DNA of 64,000 bases from Porphyromonas crevioricanis (GTDB taxonomy: Bacteria; Bacteroidota; Bacteroidia; Bacteroidales; Porphyromonadaceae), in contig NZ_FUXH01000001.1 of assembly GCF_900167225.1 (NCBI RefSeq), positions 62,001 through 126,000 on the forward strand, read 5' to 3'. Numbering within the stretch: position 1 is the stretch's first letter; the number at the start of each line of letters is the position of its first letter. Made by a program: the position numbers and the translations under genes. Below, piece after piece: positions 1-6,986 of this stretch. The notes below the pieces were generated by a model. It worked only from the letters and a program-made list of their open reading frames with translations, was not told the DNA's origin and made no database searches.

Positions 1-1046
1 CGGCAGGTACCCAACCGAAACCCGGCGACATCAGCATAACCCATGGTGTAGTCGTGCCGTATCCCCGCACTTATCAGGGCTTGCATATCTTCGGGCTCGC
101 GTGCAGACAGGTAGTGATGGCGAGAGATATCAATCGAATGACTACATGTTTTTTGCAAGTGTTCTTTTTCTCGCAGTATCTTATCTGGATCCAAACCGGA
201 GGCATAGGAGCAGTGCAGACCATAGCGTACCTCTCTTTTGTTGCAAAGATCTGTGAGAGGAGTAAAGCAGGCCGAGCCGAGATTGTAACACGGAGCATCG
301 AGCGGATGTGTACCCATGGATTTGAAAAAGAAGATTGTATCGCATATCTCTTCTCCTAGTCGATCTCGCAGTTCTTTGTTTCGCTCAAGTATCCCGGCGA
401 AGGTATAGTAGCGATCTTGCCATGGGGGGCGGAAAGCTAGATGAAAAGCCTTGAAGGGTGATTTCTTCTCTTTAATTATGGCACGCATCATACCTCTCCA
501 TCCTCTGTATTCGAAAGGTTCATCTACATCGTGTGTCAGATTGATATGAGAGAAACCAAAGGGAGGTTCGGGAATATCTGTTCCTTCGTTTCGGAGTATT
601 TTGCGCAACAACACCCCATATTCGTCTACGATCGGGCGATGGATAAATCCTGCTCGATATGGCAACGATTCTTTGCCGGGAAAACGACCATGTTCGTCTC
701 GTATTTCTCGCTTATACATCTCTTCGTAGCGAGATATGAGGAAGAATGTAGAGGCTACCAAATCGGCTTCTATGATCAAAGGCCCTCCATCCGACTCCCG
801 GCTTACTCCGGGTTTTCCAAACAAGACAGGTACACCCTCCCATTCTTCCAAGGGCAAGGTGGGGTAGGCGGCTTCGGTACCATAGCAGCCAGTTCGGAAA
901 AAAGAGGAAGGGCGAATCACAACCCTATATCTCTGCATTTCCGATTTGTCTGAAGTATAGCCAATAAGTCGATCCATCCGTTGTTGGGGTAGAAGATCTC
1001 CGCCCAGCATAAACTGGATAATGTAGTTGGTTACTTCCGTATTCAT
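1..1046 (-). CDS. Polysaccharide deacetylase-like protein (partial, C-terminus outside window)
   Basis: The minus strand is open without a stop from the ATG at 1046 to the left edge, giving 348 codons; the gene continues outside the window. At about residue 170 the protein has a THDVDEP motif, the usual first metal-binding motif of NodB-type polysaccharide deacetylases, preceded by a region resembling the N-terminal module of Bacteroidota deacetylase family proteins. The later HHYLSARE stretch (about residue 315) is compatible with a second NodB histidine motif. Known family members remove N-acetyl groups from surface or wall polysaccharides, but this subfamily has no defined substrate. Plus-strand ORFs in 54-953 are antisense shadows. 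A TACTTTTG box lies about 40 bases upstream of the start. Family call is fairly sure; the substrate is unknown. Confidence 0.7.
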   Translation of the reverse strand, partial: MNTEVTNYIIQFMLGGDLLPQQRMDRLIGYTSDKSEMQRYRVVIRPSSFFRTGCYGTEAAYPTLPLEEWEGVPVLFGKPGVSRESDGGPLIIEADLVASTFFLISRYEEMYKREIRDEHGRFPGKESLPYRAGFIHRPIVDEYGVLLRKILRNEGTDIPEPPFGFSHINLTHDVDEPFEYRGWRGMMRAIIKEKKSPFKAFHLAFRPPWQDRYYTFAGILERNKELRDRLGEEICDTIFFFKSMGTHPLDAPCYNLGSACFTPLTDLCNKREVRYGLHCSYASGLDPDKILREKEHLQKTCSHSIDISRHHYLSAREPEDMQALISAGIRHDYTMGYADVAGFRLGTC

Positions 1047-1084
1047 CGCCTTTGTTCTTGTTGGAAAACACGACTAATGTAGCA

Positions 1085-1092
1085 CAAAAGTA
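1085..1092 (-). promoter_or_regulatory. Bacteroidota -7 box for the deacetylase-like gene
   Basis: TACTTTTG on the minus strand matches the Bacteroidota -7 consensus TAnnTTTG and lies 38 bases before the ATG at 1046. I see no clear TTG at the -33 position. Confidence 0.45.
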
Positions 1093-1180
1093 AAGGAATA
1101 ATCTGGTCTTAGTTTCACGTCTGATGCGAACAGGAGCAATCCATGGGAGAGGTCTGGGTCGGAGCTCTCGGGTTGCTTCC

Positions 1181-1209
1181 TTGTGCACGGATAAATCTGC
1201 CTACTTTTG
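1181..1209 (+). promoter_or_regulatory. Promoter of the DAACS transporter, abutting its start codon
   Basis: TTG at 1181-1183, an 18-base spacer and TACTTTTG at 1202-1209 match the Bacteroidota -33/-7 promoter. The -7 box ends only 4 bases before the ATG at 1214, so transcription would start at or within a base or two of the start codon. That implies a leaderless or nearly leaderless mRNA. Confidence 0.6.
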
Positions 1210-1213
1210 CAGC

Positions 1214-2374
1214 ATGAAAAAGGTACGTATCGGTCTCCTCGGGCGCATACTGATAGCTATCGCTTTGGGGATTGTCGCAGGATTGAAAGCACCGGAAGTA
1301 TTGGTGCGAGTGTTTGTTACTTTCAACTCTTTCTTCGGTAACTTCTTGGGCTTCGTAATCCCTCTCATTATTCTAGGCTTGGTCAGTGCAGCTATTGGAC
1401 GAATGGGTAGCGGTGCGAAGCGTTTGCTTCTGATCACGGTAGCATTGGCTTATGGCTTTACGATCTTTTCGGGTTTGATCTCTTATGGGACCTCCTCCTC
1501 AGTTTTCCCTTCTTTGATAGACCCCAGTGCGAAGACGCATATCACGGAAGGAAACGAAGCTATCAACCCTTTTTTTGTTGTGGATATGCCTCCCCTGATG
1601 GGGGTGATGACAGCTCTTGTATTAGCCTTTATTCTTGGTTTGGGGATGTCTCATATACGGGGAAAAGCCTTGATGGAGGTAGCTACTGACTTTGAGGAGA
1701 TAATCGGTAAAATGATTTCCTCCGTCATTATCCCCTTGCTTCCTCTCTATATCTTCGGAATTTTTCTGAATATGACTTACATGGGGCAGGTAGCCGGTGT
1801 AATGCAGGTGTTTCTCAAGATCATCGGTGTGATCTTCGTGATGCATATTCTACTTCTGTTGATTCAGTACTCTATAGCGGGTGCGGTAGTGAAGCGCAAT
1901 CCTCTCACTCTACTCAAACAGATGTTGCCGGCCTACGCTACTGCTCTTGGCACCCAAAGTTCGGCTGCTACAATCCCTATTACCCTAAAGCAAACTCGAA
2001 AGAATGGAGTGAGCGAAGAGGTATCGGGTTTTGCTATTCCTCTATGTGCTACGATACACCTTTCTGGGTCTACACTTAAGATTGTAGCTTGTGCCGTTGC
2101 CTTGATGATGATGCAAGGGCTGAATTATGATTTTGGCCTATTCTTTGGTTTTATACTCATGCTCGGTATCACTATGATTGCAGCTCCAGGGGTGCCCGGA
2201 GGGGCCATCATGGCTTCGATAGGTATTCTACAATCTATCTTGGGCTTTTCCGAGACAGATCTCGGATTGATGATTGCCCTTTACATCACAATGGATTCAT
2301 TCGGTACCGCCTGCAATGTTACGGGTGATGGAGCCATTGCATTGATAGTAGACAAATACTATAAACGCCTCTAA
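1214..2374 (+). CDS. Dicarboxylate/amino acid:cation symporter (DAACS family)
   Basis: A 386-residue inner-membrane protein of the sodium- or proton-coupled glutamate/dicarboxylate/serine symporter family. It has about eight hydrophobic segments and the family's re-entrant loop signatures: GTQSSAATIP (about residue 240), PGVPGG (about 325), and the terminal DSFGTACNVTGDG (about 365), which carries the Asp and Asn that bind substrate and cation in this fold. I chose the ATG at 1214 rather than the earlier in-frame start at 1124, because a strong -7 box ends at 1209 and the N-terminus MKKVRIGLLG is typical. The substrate (glutamate, aspartate, succinate or serine/threonine) cannot be read from the sequence. 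rmuC begins 4 bases after the stop, so the two are probably cotranscribed. Confidence 0.9.
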   Translation: MKKVRIGLLGRILIAIALGIVAGLKAPEVLVRVFVTFNSFFGNFLGFVIPLIILGLVSAAIGRMGSGAKRLLLITVALAYGFTIFSGLISYGTSSSVFPSLIDPSAKTHITEGNEAINPFFVVDMPPLMGVMTALVLAFILGLGMSHIRGKALMEVATDFEEIIGKMISSVIIPLLPLYIFGIFLNMTYMGQVAGVMQVFLKIIGVIFVMHILLLLIQYSIAGAVVKRNPLTLLKQMLPAYATALGTQSSAATIPITLKQTRKNGVSEEVSGFAIPLCATIHLSGSTLKIVACAVALMMMQGLNYDFGLFFGFILMLGITMIAAPGVPGGAIMASIGILQSILGFSETDLGLMIALYITMDSFGTACNVTGDGAIALIVDKYYKRL

Positions 2375-2378
2375 TACA

Positions 2379-3716
2379 ATGGGTTTAGTGTTCTATATCC
2401 TATTGTTCCTATTTGGGATTACTTCCCTATTGCTTTACTTACGTCTGAGGAATATTCGCCATATGGTAGATCAGGAACGCATACGAATGCAGGAGCAAAG
2501 CGAAAGGTTGGCTGCTGAGGTAAAGACTAAAGAGGAGAGCATATTTGCCGAAATAAACAAACGTATCTCTCTGGAAACCAGCTTAGCCAAACTTGATACA
2601 GAGCGTAGTTACTTGCAAAAGGAGGTGGAGAAGTTGCAAAATCAGTCTGAGCATATCAGTTTGGAATTGAAGCAAGAGTTTGAGTTGCTTTCTCAGCGTC
2701 TTTTGGATAGTAGTGCCACTCAGTTGGCCGGTAAACAGCGAGAAGAATTGGGGCTTCTGTTTACCCCTCTTAGAGAACAGCTCAACAGCTATCGGGAGAG
2801 TATGGAAAAAGCTTGCATCGAGCAGCAAAAAGGGCAAATACAGATGGGGGAGCAGATCCGTCTGCTGATTGAGCAAACTGGAAAGATCGGTCATGATGCT
2901 TCAGACTTGGCCAAGGCATTAAGAGGGAATAGCAAGATACAAGGAGATTGGGGAGAGGTTGTGTTGATGAGACTGCTTGAAATCAACGGTCTTAGAGAGC
3001 ATTGGAGCTATGAAAAGCAACAAACCGTGCGCACAGCAGATGGTCGTTTGCTGCGAAGCGAAGAGGAAGGGAAAAGTCTCAGACCGGATGTGATAGTAAC
3101 TTTGCCGGAGAATCGACAACTCGTCATTGATAGTAAAGTTTCTCTCACGGCCTACAGTAAGTACTACGATTGCGAGGATGATACAAGTCGCAAGCTCTAT
3201 TTGAGCGAGCATATCAAAAGCTTGCGAACTCATATCAGAGAGCTTTCCTCAAAGGCCTATCCAGCCCACCTCAGGCAGGCCGGTTATTCCGATGTTTTGG
3301 ACTTTACTCTACTCTTTGTCCCTATCGAAGGGGCTTTGCAGACTGCTATCAGTTACGATGATAAGCTTTGGGAGGAAGCATACAAACAGCAAGTTATGCT
3401 CGTGAGCCCTCTGCAACTCATACCCGTACTCAAACTTGTGTCAGATATGTGGGCTATGCATAAGCAACAGCAAAATGTGCAAGAGATCATGGATCGGGTA
3501 GCTAAGATGTATGACAAGCTGGTGCTTGTAGATGAGTCTTTTTGCAAGGTAGAGAATAGTATAGAGGTGGCCCAAAAGCAGATATTGGAAACCAGAAAGC
3601 GTTTCTCCCGAGGGAAAGATAACTTACACAGACAGTTTGATCAGCTTGTAAAGTTGGGAGTAACTCCCGGAAAACGTTTGCCTACAGCTGTTAATAATGA
3701 TGTTGAGGAAGAGTAA
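2379..3716 (+). CDS. rmuC: DNA recombination protein RmuC
   Basis: A 445-residue protein with an N-terminal hydrophobic anchor (residues 2-20), a long coiled coil (about 25-165), and the RmuC nuclease-like domain (about 175-400). The domain is marked by GDWGEVVLMRLLE, RPDVIV and VIDSKVSLTAY, where the Asp and Lys fit a PD-(D/E)xK-type core. RmuC limits recombination at short inverted repeats in Escherichia coli; its biochemical activity is not well defined. Length matches the family. It begins 4 bases after the upstream transporter gene and probably shares its promoter. The gene ends about 200 bases before hmuY with no convincing terminator. Confidence 0.92.
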   Translation: MGLVFYILLFLFGITSLLLYLRLRNIRHMVDQERIRMQEQSERLAAEVKTKEESIFAEINKRISLETSLAKLDTERSYLQKEVEKLQNQSEHISLELKQEFELLSQRLLDSSATQLAGKQREELGLLFTPLREQLNSYRESMEKACIEQQKGQIQMGEQIRLLIEQTGKIGHDASDLAKALRGNSKIQGDWGEVVLMRLLEINGLREHWSYEKQQTVRTADGRLLRSEEEGKSLRPDVIVTLPENRQLVIDSKVSLTAYSKYYDCEDDTSRKLYLSEHIKSLRTHIRELSSKAYPAHLRQAGYSDVLDFTLLFVPIEGALQTAISYDDKLWEEAYKQQVMLVSPLQLIPVLKLVSDMWAMHKQQQNVQEIMDRVAKMYDKLVLVDESFCKVENSIEVAQKQILETRKRFSRGKDNLHRQFDQLVKLGVTPGKRLPTAVNNDVEEE

Positions 3717-3739
3717 TTTGTTCCTATAAGGCCTTAATT

Positions 3740-3754
3740 TAGGTTCTAAACCTA
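3740..3754. promoter_or_regulatory. Short inverted repeat upstream of hmuY
   Basis: TAGGTT (3740-3745) and AACCTA (3749-3754) form a perfect 6-bp inverted repeat around a 3-base centre, about 170 bases upstream of hmuY in an AT-rich, gene-free stretch. It could be an operator for metal- or haem-responsive control of the hmu locus, but no known regulator site is recognised. There is no T-run, so it is not an obvious terminator. Confidence 0.25.
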
Positions 3755-3922
3755 TCATCCAGAACTAATAAATCATAAAAGAAAGGGATAAACAGTGGTT
3801 ATAAATAACGATTTGTAGGTATTTAGTGGAGAAGGGAGGAAACAGACCTTTGCCATCGCTACGGAGGAGTAGTGTTTCAGCCTTGACTTAATACATACAG
3901 TAACCGATAATTTTATAGCGAC

Positions 3923-4540
3923 ATGAGTAAAGTCAGATTAGTTCTTTTGGCTCTGGCAGCTTTTATGGCAGTGGCCGTTGGATGTGACAAGAAAAAAAAT
4001 GAACCCCAAGAACCAGAACGGGAAAAGCAAGGGGAGAAGAAAGTAGAATATCTCAATGCCACAGCTTACGGCAAATGGGTGTATTTCTCTTTTGAGCAAG
4101 GCAAAGTGGTAGATGTGACAAACCCTGCCGAGAGCAAAGACTGGGATATAGCATTCCATCGCGAACACGTACAGCTCAATGGTGCTGACGGATTCTCTGG
4201 CAAAGCCGACATGGCTGAGACCGGGGAAGAAGACTTCGACAAAGTAGATGGGAAAGGGAAATATACATTCTCGGGTAACAGAAAAGAAGTTATTCGCTGG
4301 CAAAATGTCGGTGATATGGACTTTGTAGAAGCTGAACAGATGGTGGCAGCACACAAGACTTACATCGTTGATATGGACAAGATGATGGAAGGCTCAGCTG
4401 CCATGTATCAGGCACACAAGACTGTGTATCTCTTCCACTCTGCCGATGGTAAAAGACTGTACAAACTCAAAATAACCGGTACTGTCAATGCTAGAGGCAA
4501 GAAAGGTGGAACACTATCTTTCCGCTACAAAGAAATCTAA
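3923..4540 (+). CDS. hmuY: HmuY-family haem-binding lipoprotein (hemophore-like)
   Basis: A 205-residue lipoprotein: hydrophobic signal (residues 5-20), lipobox AVGC with Cys21, then a charged linker. The core TAYGKWVYFSFEQGKVV followed by DWDIAFHR is the HmuY family signature, and hmuR follows. HmuY is an outer-membrane or secreted haem-binding protein that takes haem from host haemoproteins and passes it to HmuR. Aligning by eye with P. gingivalis HmuY as I remember it, the second haem-ligand His maps to Met154/Met155 (DKMMEGS), and the first falls near Asp131-Met132 (VGDMDF). Met-Met or mixed coordination therefore looks likelier than His-His; this is inference. His144, His165 and His172 are other candidates. 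The gene stands 238 bases ahead of hmuR with a hairpin between, so it may also be transcribed alone. Confidence 0.85.
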   Translation: MSKVRLVLLALAAFMAVAVGCDKKKNEPQEPEREKQGEKKVEYLNATAYGKWVYFSFEQGKVVDVTNPAESKDWDIAFHREHVQLNGADGFSGKADMAETGEEDFDKVDGKGKYTFSGNRKEVIRWQNVGDMDFVEAEQMVAAHKTYIVDMDKMMEGSAAMYQAHKTVYLFHSADGKRLYKLKITGTVNARGKKGGTLSFRYKEI

Positions 4541-4556
4541 TCATCATATGTAGGTA

Positions 4557-4592
4557 GGGGCTGTATCAAAATGGATGTTTTGGTGCAGCCCC
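4557..4592 (+). repeat. Dispersed hairpin repeat, copy 1 (hmuY-hmuR gap)
   Basis: GGGGCTGTATCAAAA (4557-4571) pairs with 4578-4592 across a 6-base loop, giving a 15-bp stem with two G-U pairs in RNA. A second copy with the same arms and similar flanks lies at 21261-21301. The GGGGCTGTxTCAAAA arm resembles terminal inverted repeats of some Bacteroidota insertion sequences, so it may derive from a MITE or IS end. Placed right after hmuY and without a T-run, it could act as an mRNA-stabilising hairpin or attenuator between hmuY and hmuR. Confidence 0.6.
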
Positions 4593-4778
4593 TTAAGGTG
4601 CGTCAGAATAGGCAAAAAGTAGGGGCTAAAGGACGAAGAAATACATTTGTGGTGTGTTGTTTAGCCTTGGGAGGTCGAATGTAATGCTGCATTGCATATT
4701 TTATGATACATCGCCTTTCCCCCAATCTGTCGAGGTGGATGCTTTCGACAGAAAAATCAATATCACATTCAACGATTC

Positions 4779-6953
4779 ATGAAGGTAGCAGGGAGAGTGA
4801 GTGCTTTGGTATGTCTGTTCCTTTTGGTGGCAGACATAGCTTTCGCGCAAAGTCGCAACATACAAATATCCGGTAGAGTAACCGATATATCCGATCAACA
4901 ACCTCTGGCCGGAGCCAATGTGTATATCAAGGGAACTACACAAGGCGGAGCAACGGAGGCTGATGGCCGATTTCGGATCAATTGTCGTATAGACGGCAAG
5001 CGCAGGCAAATAGTGCTTGTATCAAGTATGCTCGGCTATGCTGTAAGCGAAAAGAAAATCGATTTGGATAAGAGAGATCATATACAGGTGGACTTTGCCC
5101 TCCAAAGCGAAGATCGATGTCTGGAAAATGTGCTCGTTACTGCTACTCGTGCTGAGCACGCTTTGGTGCGTACTCCGGTTGTAACACAGCTTATCAAGAG
5201 AAAAGACATTGAACGCATAGCGGCTCCCAGCATCAAGGAACTTCTGGAGTATCAGATTCCGGGAGTGGAGTTTTCCACCCATGGTGGCAATATCTCTGTG
5301 CGTATGCAGGGGTTTGAATCAGGTTACATCTTATTCCTTATAGATGGAGAGGAAGTTTCCGGACAAAATAATGGGAATATAGACTTGACAAGGCTTACCC
5401 CGGAGCAGATAGAGAGGGTAGAGGTAATCAGAGGAGCCGGTAGTGCTCTCTATGGCTCAAATGCTGTAGCGGGAGTGATAAACATCATCACCAAAAACAG
5501 CAACAAACCTATATCTGCATTGGCCTCTGTTGGCTATAGTGAGCCGAATCATTTCACAACCTATGGGGAATTGGGCTGTCAGACGAAATTGATACGCAGC
5601 ACTACCTCTCTCTCCTACGGAAATGCAGCGGAGTACCGCCTTTATGACAAGGATAAGAAAGACTTTCAGCGGATCCCTCGTGATCAGACATATCGTGTTG
5701 GGGAGAAACTGCAGTGGACACCATCGGATGTTCTTCGTATTAAAGCTAATGCCTCTTACTCCTATCGACTTCAATACATCAGCGACTATCAGAGAAATAC
5801 TAATGGTAGTATTTCCGGCTATTTGTCTGCTTGTTACAAGAAAGATGAGGACAACAGCTATACCTTCACCGCTAACCAGGACTATACTAAGAGGGGGGTT
5901 GCTTTCCCAAAGGATTCTTCTTCGGACTCCACTGCCTACACCAACTCCCTGACTATGTTCAGGTTGCAGAATGACCGTAATATTGCTGACAAGTTCAGCC
6001 TCAATCTCGGAGCCGAATACCACTTGGAGGGTATGCGCAGTTTCCAGATAAGCAATTTTGCTGAGAATAAATACATTCATTCTGGTGTGGCATTTGTACA
6101 GCTCTCTCATCAGGCAATGGAGAGTCTGACTCTTCTCTATGGTATTCGTTCGGATCTCCATTCTGACTATGGTGTACATATATCGCCTAAAGTAGGTTTG
6201 ATGTACCGCATTGGAAAAATTAATATTCGTGCGGGTTATGCACATGCTTTCAAAGCCCCAACAATAACGGAGCTAAATTTCGATTGGTTTCATGAGAATG
6301 GTCCCGGCTTCAAGATAACCGGTAACAAAAATCTCAAACCGGAGACGGCTAATCAGTTTACTTTGTCGGGGGAATACAGCCGTAGGGATTTCTCCGCATC
6401 TGTGACTGCTCATCATACCTCTTTCAATAGGAAAATCGTGATGCTTCAAGACAAGTCTGGAAACTTGCATTACGACAATATCTCCGGAGTGAGTCCCCTT
6501 GGAGGAATAGAAGCAAACATGATCTGGAGGCCAATAAGCAGTTTCCGTCTTTCGACAAATTATGCTTATGTGTATGAACGTTCTACTGTGAAGGTAAAAG
6601 ACCAGGATGTGAATGTCTCCAGTGTGCGTCCGCATAGTCTTACAGCTCAGCTATCCTATACCTTCTCCAGGAGAAATTATCAATTGGACGCCTCCATTAT
6701 GGGGCGGTACCACTCTCGCCTTAATACATCTATCGTATCAACCAACTCGGAAACACAAGAACGCATAGCCGAACCCATTAGCTATGAGGGCTATGCTATA
6801 CTGCGCTTAGCTGTAAACCAGCGTTTTGGGGAACGCTATAGCTTAGTTTTCGGAATAGACAATTTGCTCGACTATGCGACAGACAAGGTTTCTTCTTTGG
6901 CTCCTCTCAGCCCCGGTCGCAGCTTCTTTGGTAAAGTTTCCATAACGCTGTAA
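4779..6953 (+). CDS. hmuR: TonB-dependent haem/haemoglobin receptor HmuR
   Basis: A 724-residue outer-membrane receptor. A Sec signal (residues 1-23, ending AFAQ) is followed by a carboxypeptidase-like regulatory domain (about 30-115, SGRVTD...PLAGANVYIKG). Next come the plug (about 120-235, ending GAGSALYGSNAVAGVINIIT) and a 22-stranded-type beta barrel that ends in an aromatic-rich strand (RSFFGKVSITL). The HAFKAP (about residue 488) and NKNLKPE (about 517) motifs correspond to the YRAP and NPNL boxes of haem receptors. It takes haem from HmuY and transports it to the periplasm using TonB energy; tonB and exbB/D genes are present near 36-41 kb. hmuS follows after 33 bases. A TACATTTG sequence in the gap upstream could be its own promoter. 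Confidence 0.93.
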   Translation: MKVAGRVSALVCLFLLVADIAFAQSRNIQISGRVTDISDQQPLAGANVYIKGTTQGGATEADGRFRINCRIDGKRRQIVLVSSMLGYAVSEKKIDLDKRDHIQVDFALQSEDRCLENVLVTATRAEHALVRTPVVTQLIKRKDIERIAAPSIKELLEYQIPGVEFSTHGGNISVRMQGFESGYILFLIDGEEVSGQNNGNIDLTRLTPEQIERVEVIRGAGSALYGSNAVAGVINIITKNSNKPISALASVGYSEPNHFTTYGELGCQTKLIRSTTSLSYGNAAEYRLYDKDKKDFQRIPRDQTYRVGEKLQWTPSDVLRIKANASYSYRLQYISDYQRNTNGSISGYLSACYKKDEDNSYTFTANQDYTKRGVAFPKDSSSDSTAYTNSLTMFRLQNDRNIADKFSLNLGAEYHLEGMRSFQISNFAENKYIHSGVAFVQLSHQAMESLTLLYGIRSDLHSDYGVHISPKVGLMYRIGKINIRAGYAHAFKAPTITELNFDWFHENGPGFKITGNKNLKPETANQFTLSGEYSRRDFSASVTAHHTSFNRKIVMLQDKSGNLHYDNISGVSPLGGIEANMIWRPISSFRLSTNYAYVYERSTVKVKDQDVNVSSVRPHSLTAQLSYTFSRRNYQLDASIMGRYHSRLNTSIVSTNSETQERIAEPISYEGYAILRLAVNQRFGERYSLVFGIDNLLDYATDKVSSLAPLSPGRSFFGKVSITL

Positions 6954-6986
6954 TATCACATCATCTTTTACTTAGTCATCATTTCT

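Noticed and set aside
54-953. Plus-strand ORFs at the left edge
   Set aside because: They are antisense to the open deacetylase-like frame on the minus strand, which carries recognisable motifs.
5457-6245. 262-codon minus-strand ORF inside hmuR
   Set aside because: It is antisense to a clear receptor gene and has Cys/Arg-rich, shadow-like composition.
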